NCBI GenBank assembly: GCA_021822115.1
Contig: JAJZSA010000062.1
Location: forward strand, 1-14,726
Direction: 5' to 3'
Source: Pseudomonadota bacterium
GTDB lineage: Bacteria; Pseudomonadota; Gammaproteobacteria; Burkholderiales; Gallionellaceae
DNA length: 14,726 nt
Of the stretch, positions 1 to 8,157 are shown piece by piece. The notes below the pieces were generated by a model. That model saw nothing but the letters and a program-made list of their open reading frames with translations, searched no databases and had not been told where the DNA came from. Made by a program: the position numbers and the translations under genes. The number at the start of each line of letters is the position of its first letter. The stretch's first letter is position 1.

Positions 1-726
1 GGTACGGATGCCGCGCTCGCAGAAGATGATGTTGTGGTTGCCGCCGGCAGCGATGTATTCCGCAGCCATCAGCCATTCGCTGATGGTGGCCGACATGCCG
101 CGCTTGAGGATGACCGGCTTGTTGACGCGACCGACCTCTTTCAGCAGATCGAAATTCTGCATGTTGCGCGTACCGATCTGGATCACGTCTACGCCGTATT
201 CCATGAAGGTATCGAGCTGGCGCGCATCCATCAGCTCGGTGACGATGGGCAGCTTGAACTTGTCGGCCGCCTTGCGGAACATGTCCAGCCCTTCCGCGCC
301 GTGCCCCTGGAAGGCATAGGGGCTGGTGCGCGGTTTGAACGCACCGCCGCGCATCAGCCGGCAGCCGGCGGCTTGCACGAATTGCGCCGACAGATCCATC
401 TGCTCCTGCGTCTCCACCGAACACGGCCCGGCGATGATCTGCACCTGCTTGCCGCCCAACGGCACGCCGGCGATATCAATCACGGTGTCCGCCTTGTGCG
501 ACTCGCGCGACACGATCTTGTACTGCTTGGCGATATGCATCGCTGACTCGACGCCGGGCAAGGAGGTGAACATCTCAGCGGACAGCTTGCGCTCGTCGCC
601 GATGGCACCGACCACGGTACGCTCGATGCCGCGCGAGACGTTGACCTGCAGGCCGGCCGCCTCGATCTTCTTCACTACCGCATCGAGTTGCGCGGCAGTC
701 GCCTCGTGGTTGAGGACGATGATCAT
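1..726 (-). CDS. aroF: 3-deoxy-7-phosphoheptulonate (DAHP) synthase, partial (C-terminus outside the window)
   Basis: This enzyme condenses phosphoenolpyruvate and erythrose-4-phosphate, the committed step of the shikimate pathway, in the cytoplasm. The visible part is 242 residues. Residues 1-70 form an N-terminal ferredoxin-like/ACT-type regulatory segment. The barrel follows with GPCSVE (100-105, the Cys being the expected metal ligand), RGGAFKPRTSPY (127-138) and LKRG (207-210). The N-terminal extension places it in the class I-beta family (Thermotoga/Bacillus type) rather than the E. coli AroF/G/H type. The start is ATG at 726, and this ATG overlaps the hisC stop in an ATGA junction, so translation is probably coupled. 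It is the last visible gene of the minus-strand gyrA-serC-pheA-hisC block; tyrA would be expected next, but the window ends. Allosteric control by aromatic amino acids is likely from the family, not shown here. Confidence 0.93.
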   Translation of the reverse strand, partial: MIIVLNHEATAAQLDAVVKKIEAAGLQVNVSRGIERTVVGAIGDERKLSAEMFTSLPGVESAMHIAKQYKIVSRESHKADTVIDIAGVPLGGKQVQIIAGPCSVETQEQMDLSAQFVQAAGCRLMRGGAFKPRTSPYAFQGHGAEGLDMFRKAADKFKLPIVTELMDARQLDTFMEYGVDVIQIGTRNMQNFDLLKEVGRVNKPVILKRGMSATISEWLMAAEYIAAGGNHNIIFCERGIRT

Positions 727-1835
727 TGCGCGCCCCCTTGCTCACTGATGAACTTCTCCAGCGCAGACAGGAACTTCGCGTTCTCGCTCTCCAGACCGAT
801 GCTCACGCGCAGCCAACCCGGCATGTCGTAGTTCTCGATGGGACGCACGATCACGCCCAGTTCCAGCAAGCGGCGGTAAGCCCCTTTAGCGTCGCCGATA
901 TGGAACGCCACGAAATTGCCATAGGAAGGGATGTAACGCAGACCGAGGCGTACCAACCCTTCGGTGATCTGCTGCATGCCACGCTGGTTCAACTCGAAGG
1001 TGCGCTTGACGAAAGACACGTCGCGCAAGGCGGCCACCGCTGCGGCCTGCGCCACGCTGTTCACGTTGAACGGTTGGCGCACGCGGTTGATCATGTCCGT
1101 CACCTGCGCATGCGCCAGCGCATAGCCGACGCGCAGACCGGCCAGACCATAGGCCTTGGAGAAAGTACGCGTGACAATCAGGTTGGGGTAACGCTGCAAC
1201 CAGCTCACGCTGTCATAGCGCTTGTCTTCCGGCAGATATTCGTTGTACGCCTCGTCCAGCACCACCAGGATGTCGGCCGGCAAGGCATCCAGGAAACCTT
1301 CCAGTGCCGCAACCGACAGATAGGTGCCGGTGGGATTGTTCGGGTTGGCGATGAACACGATCTTAGCCTGGTTGGCCTTGGCCGCCTGCAACATGCCATC
1401 CAGGTCGTGACCATATTCGATGGCCGGCACGCTGATGCCGCTGGCACCGACCGCCTGTGTCGCCAGCGCATACACCGCGAACGCATGAGCCGAATACACC
1501 ACCTTGTCCCCCGGCGCGAGGAAGGCACGCGCTGCCAGTTCCAGCAGGTCGTTGCTGCCGTTGCCCAGCGTGATGTTGGCATGCGCCACACCATAACGCT
1601 TGACCAACGCATCCTTCAGCTCGAAGCCGTTGCCGTCCGGATACAAGGCGATGGTCTTGATCGCCTCCTGCATGGCAGCCACCGCCGCCGCGCTGGCGCC
1701 CAGCGGGTTCTCGTTGGAGGCCAGCTTGACGATGCCGGTGATGCCCAGTTCGCGCTCCAGTTCGGAGATCGGTTTGCCCGGCTGATAGGGCGCGATGGAA
1801 CGGATGTAGGAAGGGGCCAGATCGCAATAATTCAT
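723..1835 (-). CDS. hisC: Histidinol-phosphate/aromatic aminotransferase, PLP-dependent
   Basis: This is a fold-type I aminotransferase of the HisC family, 370 residues, about the normal length. Visible motifs are ASNENPLG (39-46), NPNNPTG (164-170), DEAY (194-197), SKAYGLAGLRVGYA with the PLP Schiff-base lysine K227 and R235, and WLRVS with the substrate-carboxylate arginine R343. HisC enzymes convert imidazole acetol phosphate to histidinol phosphate. Copies lying between pheA and aroF/tyrA are often used for phenylalanine or tyrosine transamination, so the physiological substrate may be phenylpyruvate or prephenate; that is inference from context. The start at 1835 has a purine-rich AGAGAG stretch just upstream. 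An 87-base spacer (1836-1922) with no recognisable signal separates it from pheA, the widest gap in the block. Its stop overlaps the aroF start by 4 bases. Confidence 0.92.
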   Translation of the reverse strand: MNYCDLAPSYIRSIAPYQPGKPISELERELGITGIVKLASNENPLGASAAAVAAMQEAIKTIALYPDGNGFELKDALVKRYGVAHANITLGNGSNDLLELAARAFLAPGDKVVYSAHAFAVYALATQAVGASGISVPAIEYGHDLDGMLQAAKANQAKIVFIANPNNPTGTYLSVAALEGFLDALPADILVVLDEAYNEYLPEDKRYDSVSWLQRYPNLIVTRTFSKAYGLAGLRVGYALAHAQVTDMINRVRQPFNVNSVAQAAAVAALRDVSFVKRTFELNQRGMQQITEGLVRLGLRYIPSYGNFVAFHIGDAKGAYRRLLELGVIVRPIENYDMPGWLRVSIGLESENAKFLSALEKFISEQGGAQ

Positions 1836-1922
1836 ACACTCTCTCTAAAGCTGATACGGGGAACCGATGCTGGCGACCAAACTGCCGTGCGCGATCCCCC
1901 CGGAAGATCCAATATTCGATAG

Positions 1923-2987
1923 TCAGACGGCAACCGGATAGGAACCCAGTACCTTGACGAAGGCCGCCGTCTGCTTGAGCTGCTCCAGCGCCGCCGCCAC
2001 TTTGGCATCCGTCTGGTGCCCTTCGATATCGACGAAGAACACATATTCCCAACGGCCGGTGCGCGACGGACGCGATTCCAGCTTGCTCATCGACACGCCG
2101 TGTTGCGCGAACGGCGCCAGCAGCGCATGCACCGCGCCGGGACGATTAGCAGCCGACATCACCAGCGAGGTCTTGTCTCGCCCTGACGGTGCCACCGTTT
2201 GTTTGCCGATCAGCAGGAAGCGCGTGGTGTTGCGCACGTCGTCTTCGATGTTCTGTGCCAGCACCTTGAGCTTGAAATGCTCTGCCGCCTGCGCCCCTGC
2301 GATGGCTGCCGCGAACGATTCTTCGGACGCCAGACGCGCCGCATCGGCATTGCTGCTGGCGGTGATGCGCTCGGCCTGCGGCAGGTGGGCATGCAACCAG
2401 TCCTGGCACTGCCCGAACGATTGCGGATGCGAATACACCCTGCGCACCATGGACAGCTCGTTCTCGTTGGACAGCAGGCACTGGTGCACTTGCAGCAACA
2501 CTTCACCGCAGATGTTCAGATTGCTGTTGAGCAACAGGTCCAAAGTACGACCGACCGCCCCTTCGGTGGAATTCTCCACCGGCACCATGCCGTACTGCGC
2601 CGCCCCGCTCTCCACGGCAGCGAACACGCCGTCGATGGTGTCGGCCGGCACGCCCTCGGTGGCCTGGCCGAAACGCTGGAACATGGCCGCTTCGCTAAAG
2701 GTGCCATGCGGGCCGAGGAAGGCCACGCGCAGCGGCGCTTCCAGCGCGCGGCATTGCGAGATCACTTCGGTGAACAGTTGCTTGATCGCACTTTCCGGCA
2801 AGGGGCCAGGATTGGCTTGTACCAGGCGCGACAGCACCTGCGCCTCGCGCTCGGGGCGCAGCACCGCGCTGGCACCCTTGGCATGGCCGATCTGCTGCGC
2901 CAGACGCGCGCGCTGATTGAACAGTTCCAGCAATTGCCCATCCAGGGCATCGATCTGGTCGCGGAATTGTTTCAGTTGGTCAGCCAT
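1923..2987 (-). CDS. pheA: Bifunctional chorismate mutase/prephenate dehydratase (P-protein)
   Basis: This enzyme converts chorismate to prephenate and then to phenylpyruvate, the phenylalanine branch. It has 354 residues in the usual order. Residues 1-85 are an AroQ-type chorismate mutase helix bundle ([20 protein letters not shown] at 10-29, then the K/R-rich turn). Residues 87-262 are prephenate dehydratase, with [12 protein letters not shown] (90-101) and the catalytic TTRF motif (254-257). Residues 273-350 are an ACT domain with RPGAVHALL (282-290) and the phenylalanine-binding ESRP motif (304-307). The intact ACT domain predicts feedback inhibition by phenylalanine. The start at 2987 lies 8 bases inside the 3' end of serC, indicating translational coupling. 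No leader-peptide attenuator is visible, as expected for an internal operon gene. Confidence 0.97.
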   Translation of the reverse strand: MADQLKQFRDQIDALDGQLLELFNQRARLAQQIGHAKGASAVLRPEREAQVLSRLVQANPGPLPESAIKQLFTEVISQCRALEAPLRVAFLGPHGTFSEAAMFQRFGQATEGVPADTIDGVFAAVESGAAQYGMVPVENSTEGAVGRTLDLLLNSNLNICGEVLLQVHQCLLSNENELSMVRRVYSHPQSFGQCQDWLHAHLPQAERITASSNADAARLASEESFAAAIAGAQAAEHFKLKVLAQNIEDDVRNTTRFLLIGKQTVAPSGRDKTSLVMSAANRPGAVHALLAPFAQHGVSMSKLESRPSRTGRWEYVFFVDIEGHQTDAKVAAALEQLKQTAAFVKVLGSYPVAV

Positions 2988-4062
2988 GGCGTCGTGCGAA
3001 CTCGTTCATGAAATCGGCCAGCGCCTGCACACCGGCGCGCGGCATCGCATTGTAGATGGAGGCACGCATGCCGCCCGCCAGCTTGTGGCCCTTGAGCTGC
3101 AACAGCCCGCGCGCGTCGGCCTGCTTGAGGAATTCGGTATCCAGCGCCGCATCGCGCGTCTTGAACGGCACGTTCATGCGCGACCGGTTGGCCAGCGCCA
3201 CCGGACAGCTATAGAAACCGGCGCTGGCATCGATGGCGTCATACAACAGCTTCGCCTTGGCGATGTTCTGCTGCTCCATCGCGGCCACGCCGCCCTGTTT
3301 CTTCAGCCACTGGAACACCAGCCCGGCCATGTAGATGCCATAGGTCGGCGGCGTGTTGTACATGGAATCGGCATCGGCATGCGTCTTGTAATCCAGCATG
3401 GTGGGCAGACGCGCATCGGCATGACCGAGCAGATCCTCGCGCACGATCACCAGACACACCCCCGCCGGGCCGATGTTCTTCTGCGCACCAGCATAGATCA
3501 GGCCGAACTGCGACACATCGTATGGACGCGACAGGATGTTGGAGGACATGTCCGCCACCAGCGGCACGTCACCGACTTGCGGCACCCAATCGAATTCCAC
3601 CCCACCGATGGTCTCGTTGGTGGTGTAGTGCACATAGGCGGCGTCCTTATCCAGCTCCCAGTCGGTGAACGCCGGCACATAGGTGAAATTGCGATCCGCG
3701 CCGCTGGCGACCTCGTTCACGACGCAGAACTTCTGCGCTTCCTTGATGGCCTTCTTCGACCATTCGCCGGTATTCACATAGTCCGCCTTGCCTTTACCGC
3801 GCAGCAGATTGAGCGGGATCATGGAGAACTGCAGATGCGCCCCGCCTTGCAGGAACAGCACCTTATAATTCTGCGGGATCGCCATCAACTCGCGCAGGTC
3901 AGCCTCCGCTTGCGCATGGATGCCCATGTATTCCTTGCCGCGGTGCGACATCTCCATCACCGACATGCCGCTACCGTGCCAATCCGGCAATTCGGCCTGC
4001 GCTTGCAGCAGCACTTCCTGCGGCAGCACGGCCGGGCCGGCGCTGAAGTTATAGATGGTCAT
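2980..4062 (-). CDS. serC: Phosphoserine aminotransferase
   Basis: SerC transfers the amino group of glutamate to 3-phosphohydroxypyruvate in serine synthesis, and also acts on the pyridoxine-pathway homologue. It has 360 residues, matching the family (E. coli 362). Motifs are [10 protein letters not shown] (5-14), EMSHRG (37-42), LQGGAHLQF (71-79), DMSSN (171-175), the PLP lysine K195 in [12 protein letters not shown] (190-201), and [12 protein letters not shown] (330-341). The start codon follows directly after the gyrA stop (TAA then ATG, no spacer), so it is probably translated by ribosomes finishing gyrA. It overlaps pheA by 8 bases at its 3' end. serC-pheA is a conserved proteobacterial pair. 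Confidence 0.97.
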   Translation of the reverse strand: MTIYNFSAGPAVLPQEVLLQAQAELPDWHGSGMSVMEMSHRGKEYMGIHAQAEADLRELMAIPQNYKVLFLQGGAHLQFSMIPLNLLRGKGKADYVNTGEWSKKAIKEAQKFCVVNEVASGADRNFTYVPAFTDWELDKDAAYVHYTTNETIGGVEFDWVPQVGDVPLVADMSSNILSRPYDVSQFGLIYAGAQKNIGPAGVCLVIVREDLLGHADARLPTMLDYKTHADADSMYNTPPTYGIYMAGLVFQWLKKQGGVAAMEQQNIAKAKLLYDAIDASAGFYSCPVALANRSRMNVPFKTRDAALDTEFLKQADARGLLQLKGHKLAGGMRASIYNAMPRAGVQALADFMNEFARRHG

Positions 4063-6618
4063 TTATTCGGCATCCTCTTCTTCTTCGGGTTCGGCGATAC
4101 GGCCGAGGCCGGCCAGCTTCTGCCCCTTCTCCAGGTTCATCAGCGTCACGCCCTGAGTGGCGCGGCTCATCTCGCGGATCTCGCGCACGCGGGTGCGGAT
4201 CAGCACGCCGTTGGTGCCGATCAGCATGATCTCGTCTTCCTTGTCCACCAGCGTGGCGGTGACCACCTTGCCGTTACGCTCGGAGGTCTGGATGGCGATC
4301 ATGCCCTGCGTGCCGCGACCATGGCGGGTGTATTCGGCGATAGGCGTACGCTTGCCGAAGCCGTTCTCGGTCGCAGTCAGCACCGACTGCTCTTCGTTCT
4401 CGGCCACCAGCAACGCGATGACCTTGCCCCCCTTGACCAAATTCATGCCGCGCACGCCGCGCGTCGCACGCCCCATGGCGCGCACGTCGTTCTCGTCGAA
4501 GCGTACCGCCTTGCCTTCATCGGAGAACAGCATCACATCGTGCTTGCCATCGGTGATGGCGACGCCGATGAGGAAGTCGCCCTCGTCCAGGTTGATGGCG
4601 ATGATGCCGGCCTTGCGCGGATTGGCGAAGTCGGACAGCGGTGTCTTCTTCACCGTACCTTCGCTGGTGGCGAAGAACGCATACTTGTCTTCCGAGAACT
4701 GTTTCACCGGCAGGATGGCATTGATCTTCTCGCCCGCCTCCAGCGGCAACAGGTTGACGATGGGCTTGCCGCGCGAGATGCGCGTACCTTGCGGCACCTC
4801 GTACACCTTGAGCCAGTAAGCACGGCCGCGGTTGGTGAAGCACAGGATGTAATCGTGCGTGTTGGCGATGAACAGCTTCTCGACAAAATCGTCTTCCTTG
4901 GTCGAAGCCGCCTGCTTGCCACGCCCGCCGCGCTTCTGTGCGCGGTATTCATCCAGCTTCTGCGCCTTCATGTAACCGCCGTGCGACATGGTGACCACCA
5001 CATCTTCCGGCGCGATCAGGTCTTCCATGCTGAGATCTTGCGTATGCGTGATGATCTCGCTGCGGCGCTTGTCACCGAACTGCGAGCGCATGGCGATCAG
5101 TTCGTCGCCGATGATCTGCGTCACGCGTGCCGGCTTGGCCAGGATGTCCAGCAGATCGGCGATCTTGTCCATCACCTCGCGGTATTCACCGACGATCTTG
5201 TCCTGCTCCAGTCCGGTCAGGCGTTGCAAACGCAGATCGAGGATGGCCTGGGCCTGTACGTCGGACAGGTAGTAGCCCTTGCCCTTCACCATGCCGAATT
5301 CTGGAGCCAACCCTTCCGGACGCGAAGCCGCCTCCACGCGCGACAACATGTCTTCCACCAGCGAGGAACGCCAGCCGCGCGCCATCAACTCGCGCTTGGC
5401 ATCGGCCGGGGTCGGTGCCGCCTTGATCAGCGCGATGATCTCGTCCACGTTGGACAAGGCCACCGCCAGGCCCTCCAGAATATGACCGCGCTCGCGCGCC
5501 TTGCGCAGTTCGAAGATGGTGCGACGCGTCACCACTTCGCGGCGGTGACGCAGGAAGGCTTCGATCACGTCCTTCAGGTTGCACAGCTTGGGCTGGCCGT
5601 CCACGATGGCGACCATGTTGATGCCGAAGCTATCCTGCATCTGCGTGGTCTTGTACAGCTTGTTCAGCACCACGTCAGCGTTCTCACCGCGCTTCAGCTC
5701 GATCACCGCGCGCATGCCGGACTTGTCCGACTCGTCACGGATCTCGGAGATGCCTTCCAGCGTCTTGTCGCGCACCATCTCGCCGATCTTCATCAGCAGA
5801 TTGGCCTTGTTCACCTGATACGGCAGCTCGTCGATGATGATGGCCTGGCGATCGCCCTTGCCGATGTCCTCGAAATGGGTGCGCGCGCGCATCACCACGC
5901 GACCGCGGCCGGTGCGATAGCCTTCCCGCACCCCGGCCAGACCGTAGATATAGCCCGCAGTGGGGAAGTCGGGGGCGGGCACCAGTTCGATCAGACGCTC
6001 GATATCCATGTCCGGCTCACGCAGCAAGGCCAGACAGGCGTCGATCACTTCGCTCAGGTTGTGCGGCGGAATGTTGGTCGCCATGCCCACCGCGATACCG
6101 GCGGAACCGTTCACCAGCAGGTTGGGGAAGCGCGCCGGGAACACCAGCGGCTCCTTTTCGGAACCGTCGTAGTTGGGACCGAAATCCACCGTCTCCTTGT
6201 CCAGGTCTTCCAGCAACTGGTGGGCGATCTTCGCCATGCGGATCTCGGTGTAACGCATCGCCGCCGCGTTGTCGCCGTCCACCGAGCCGAAGTTGCCCTG
6301 ACCGTCGACCAGCATGTAACGCAACGAGAAGTCCTGCGCCATGCGCACGATGGTGTCGTACACCGCGGTATCGCCGTGCGGGTGGTATTTACCGATCACA
6401 TCGCCGACGATACGCGCCGATTTCTTGTAGGCGCGGTTCCAGTCGTTGGACAGCTCATGCATCGCATACAGCACACGGCGGTGCACCGGCTTCAGGCCGT
6501 CGCGCACGTCCGGCAGCGCACGGCCCACGATCACACTCATCGCGTAGTCCAGATAGGACTTGCGCATCTCTTCTTCAAGGCTGACTGGCAGGGTTTCTTT
6601 GGCGAATTGTTGTTCCAT
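4063..6618 (-). CDS. gyrA: DNA gyrase subunit A
   Basis: GyrA is the breakage-reunion subunit of the A2B2 gyrase that introduces negative supercoils. It has 851 residues from the chosen start (E. coli 875). The N-terminus [32 protein letters not shown] (13-44) is family-typical. The catalytic tyrosine is Y123 ([10 protein letters not shown]). The quinolone-resistance region reads [10 protein letters not shown] (79-88), with Thr84 at the E. coli Ser83 position and Asp88 conserved. Thr is also the normal residue here in several wild-type species (for example Pseudomonas aeruginosa), so it does not show acquired resistance. The GyrA box QKRGGRG is at 561-567, within the C-terminal wrapping domain, and the protein ends in an acidic tail (EPEEEEDAE). 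The frame is open 80 codons further upstream, but that extension crosses the promoter and ubiG and has no family similarity. The start ATG at 6618 has a weak TTAGG Shine-Dalgarno. Confidence 0.98.
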   Translation of the reverse strand: MEQQFAKETLPVSLEEEMRKSYLDYAMSVIVGRALPDVRDGLKPVHRRVLYAMHELSNDWNRAYKKSARIVGDVIGKYHPHGDTAVYDTIVRMAQDFSLRYMLVDGQGNFGSVDGDNAAAMRYTEIRMAKIAHQLLEDLDKETVDFGPNYDGSEKEPLVFPARFPNLLVNGSAGIAVGMATNIPPHNLSEVIDACLALLREPDMDIERLIELVPAPDFPTAGYIYGLAGVREGYRTGRGRVVMRARTHFEDIGKGDRQAIIIDELPYQVNKANLLMKIGEMVRDKTLEGISEIRDESDKSGMRAVIELKRGENADVVLNKLYKTTQMQDSFGINMVAIVDGQPKLCNLKDVIEAFLRHRREVVTRRTIFELRKARERGHILEGLAVALSNVDEIIALIKAAPTPADAKRELMARGWRSSLVEDMLSRVEAASRPEGLAPEFGMVKGKGYYLSDVQAQAILDLRLQRLTGLEQDKIVGEYREVMDKIADLLDILAKPARVTQIIGDELIAMRSQFGDKRRSEIITHTQDLSMEDLIAPEDVVVTMSHGGYMKAQKLDEYRAQKRGGRGKQAASTKEDDFVEKLFIANTHDYILCFTNRGRAYWLKVYEVPQGTRISRGKPIVNLLPLEAGEKINAILPVKQFSEDKYAFFATSEGTVKKTPLSDFANPRKAGIIAINLDEGDFLIGVAITDGKHDVMLFSDEGKAVRFDENDVRAMGRATRGVRGMNLVKGGKVIALLVAENEEQSVLTATENGFGKRTPIAEYTRHGRGTQGMIAIQTSERNGKVVTATLVDKEDEIMLIGTNGVLIRTRVREIREMSRATQGVTLMNLEKGQKLAGLGRIAEPEEEEDAE

Positions 6619-6665
6619 GAGCGACCTAACGAATGAGCCGGAGAGGCGTTGAAATCGAAGGCGGC

Positions 6666-6674
6666 ATTCTAGCA
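6666..6674 (-). promoter_or_regulatory. Extended -10 promoter for gyrA operon
   Basis: Read on the minus strand the site is TGC followed by TAGAAT, a 5/6 match to the sigma-70 -10 box with the extended TGn element. No convincing -35 is seen at the right distance, which extended -10 promoters tolerate. It predicts a transcript start near 6659 and a leader of about 40 bases before the gyrA ATG. Gyrase genes are often activated by DNA relaxation through such -10 regions; that is family knowledge, not shown here. Confidence 0.55.
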
Positions 6675-6716
6675 CAGCGCCGCCGCCCGCCGACCAGCCG
6701 CCGGACACCCATCCGT

Positions 6717-6745
6717 TTGGCGAGCACGGGGAGTTTTGATAAAGT
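6717..6745 (+). promoter_or_regulatory. Candidate sigma-70 promoter for ubiG-phosphatase
   Basis: TTGGCG at 6717-6722 and TAAAGT at 6740-6745 are separated by 17 bases. Each hexamer matches consensus at 4 of 6 positions. The predicted start near 6752 leaves a leader of about 22 bases. It sits in the 155-base divergent gap between gyrA and ubiG. The match is modest, so this is a suggestion. Confidence 0.35.
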
Positions 6746-6773
6746 CGCGCCCGACAATCACGAGAGCCGCCAC

Positions 6774-7469
6774 ATGTCCAACGCCGACCCGATAGAACTG
6801 GAGAAATTCTCGCAACTGGCCCACAAATGGTGGGACCCGAACAGCGAGTTCCGCCCACTGCATGAGATCAACCCGCTGCGCCTGGACTACATCGACCGCA
6901 TCGCGCAGGTGGCCGGCAAGACCGTGCTCGACGTGGGTTGCGGCGGCGGCATCCTGAGCGAAGCACTGGCCGCGGCCGGCGCCAGCGTGACCGGCATCGA
7001 CCTGGCCGACAAATCCCTCAGCGTAGCCAAACTGCACCTGCTGGAAAGCGGCCACCAGGTGGAATACCGCAAAGTGACGGTGGAAGCGCTGGCCGCCGAA
7101 CGTCCCGGCCATTACGACGTGGTGACCTGCATGGAGATGCTGGAACACGTACCCGACCCGGCAGCCGTGATCACCGCCTGTGCGACGCTGGTCAAACCGG
7201 GCGGCCATGTGTTCTTCTCTACGCTGAACCGCAATCCGAAGTCCTACCTGTACGCCATCATCGGTGCGGAATACGTGCTCAACTTGCTACCGCGCGGTAC
7301 GCATGACTATGCCAAGTTCCTCAAGCCTTCCGAACTGGCGCAATGGTGCCGCGATGCCGGCTTGTCGGTACAGGACCTGACCGGCATGAGCTACAACCCG
7401 CTGGACAAGACCTACAAACTGGGGCGCGATACCAGCGTCAACTACCTGGTGGCCTGCCAACGTGATTGA
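6774..7469 (+). CDS. ubiG: Ubiquinone biosynthesis O-methyltransferase UbiG
   Basis: UbiG performs the two SAM-dependent O-methylations of the ubiquinone pathway at the cytoplasmic membrane. It has 231 residues. The family N-terminus is clear: [20 protein letters not shown] (10-29), then [11 protein letters not shown] (30-40). The Rossmann SAM site is [10 protein letters not shown] (51-60), with GID (74-76) at the end of strand 2. Post-motif [11 protein letters not shown] (119-129) and [17 protein letters not shown] (151-167) are typical of UbiG. The frame runs upstream to 6633, but those 47 codons lie in the divergent promoter region and do not resemble the family, so ATG 6774 is preferred. 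The Shine-Dalgarno is weak (GAGAG). Its 3' end overlaps the next gene by 8 bases. Confidence 0.96.
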   Translation: MSNADPIELEKFSQLAHKWWDPNSEFRPLHEINPLRLDYIDRIAQVAGKTVLDVGCGGGILSEALAAAGASVTGIDLADKSLSVAKLHLLESGHQVEYRKVTVEALAAERPGHYDVVTCMEMLEHVPDPAAVITACATLVKPGGHVFFSTLNRNPKSYLYAIIGAEYVLNLLPRGTHDYAKFLKPSELAQWCRDAGLSVQDLTGMSYNPLDKTYKLGRDTSVNYLVACQRD

Positions 7470-8115
7470 AGCGGTCCTGTTCGACCTCGACGGCACCTTT
7501 GCCGACACCGCCCCAGACCTTGGGGCCGCGCTGAACCACGTGCGCAAACTGCGCGACCTGGCACCGCTGCCGCTGGCCACCATCCGCCCGCAAGCCTCGC
7601 ACGGCGCACGCGGCCTGCTCGAACTCGGGTTGGGCATCACCCCCGAGCACGCCGATTTCGAAGAGATGCGCGCCGCTTTCCTGACGCATTACGAGGCACA
7701 TATCTGCGACCATACGCGGCTGTTCCCCGGCATGGCGGCCTTGATCGAAGAACTGGAAGAGCGCGACCTGCCGTGGGGCATCGTCACCAACAAACCTCAC
7801 CGCTACACCGTGCCGCTGATGGAGAAGTTGGGTTATGCCACGCGCGCCGCCTGTCTGGTGAGCGGCGACACCTGTGCCCAAGCCAAACCGCACCCGACGC
7901 CGCTGCTGCATGCCGCCGAGCTGATCGGCATCGAACCGGGACGCTGCCTCTATCTGGGCGACGACCTGCGCGACATGCAAGCTGCCAACGCCGCCGGCAT
8001 GCCCGGCATCATCGCCAGCTACGGTTATCTGTCACCCGATGCCGAAACGACTACTTGGCAGGCGGCCGGCAGCATCGCCGCCCCCTTCGCGTTATTGCGC
8101 TACCTGACGCTGTGA
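7462..8115 (+). CDS. HAD-superfamily phosphatase, Gph/MupP type
   Basis: This is a HAD subfamily IA hydrolase of 217 residues. It shows all four catalytic motifs: DLDGT (8-12, nucleophile D8 and acid D10), VTN with T109, K142 in QAKPHPTP, and GDDLRD (166-171). Most pipelines would call it phosphoglycolate phosphatase (Gph). In Pseudomonas, the homologue directly after ubiG is MupP, the N-acetylmuramate-6-phosphate phosphatase of peptidoglycan recycling; the same position here makes that an equally good candidate. The sequence alone does not decide. Translation starts with GTG at 7462, 8 bases inside ubiG. The DxDGT motif then falls at residues 8-12, as expected. A stem-loop covers its stop codon. 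Confidence 0.9.
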   Translation: MIEAVLFDLDGTFADTAPDLGAALNHVRKLRDLAPLPLATIRPQASHGARGLLELGLGITPEHADFEEMRAAFLTHYEAHICDHTRLFPGMAALIEELEERDLPWGIVTNKPHRYTVPLMEKLGYATRAACLVSGDTCAQAKPHPTPLLHAAELIGIEPGRCLYLGDDLRDMQAANAAGMPGIIASYGYLSPDAETTTWQAAGSIAAPFALLRYLTL

Positions 8116-8126
8116 AGCGTCAGGTA
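8101..8126 (+). terminator. Perfect stem-loop spanning the phosphatase stop codon
   Basis: TACCTGACGCT (8101-8111) is followed by loop GTGA and the exact reverse complement AGCGTCAGGTA (8116-8126). The loop is a GNRA-type tetraloop and contains the TGA stop. No T-run follows, so it is not a classical intrinsic terminator. It may protect the 3' end of the ubiG-phosphatase mRNA or give partial, Rho-assisted termination. Confidence 0.55.
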
Positions 8127-8130
8127 TGAT
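8125..8130 (+). promoter_or_regulatory. Candidate -10 box for the cyclase gene
   Basis: TATGAT matches the -10 consensus at 5 of 6 positions and lies 28 bases before the cyclase start codon. No clear -35 is seen. It overlaps the right arm of the stem-loop. Read-through from ubiG is the alternative way this gene could be transcribed. Confidence 0.25.
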
Positions 8131-8157
8131 GCCGCCACCCAGCCCACCCCAGGCAAC

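Noticed and set aside
6365..6379. Thr84 in GyrA at the E. coli Ser83 position, as a quinolone-resistance mutation
   Set aside because: Thr is the natural residue here in several wild-type bacteria, and the neighbouring Asp88 is unchanged.
2917..6636. A 1239-codon open frame on the plus strand, opposite gyrA and serC
   Set aside because: It is antisense to two clearly identified genes, is rich in His, Arg, Gln and Val as expected from reversed GC-rich codons, and matches no family. Long antisense frames are common in such genes.
6633..6773. A 47-codon N-terminal extension of ubiG
   Set aside because: It lies in the divergent promoter region and overlaps the gyrA -10 box. The UbiG family N-terminus begins at the ATG at 6774.
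6619..6858. An 80-codon N-terminal extension of gyrA
   Set aside because: GyrA proteins begin close to the [12 protein letters not shown] start. The extension crosses the gyrA promoter and the ubiG start and has no similarity to the family.
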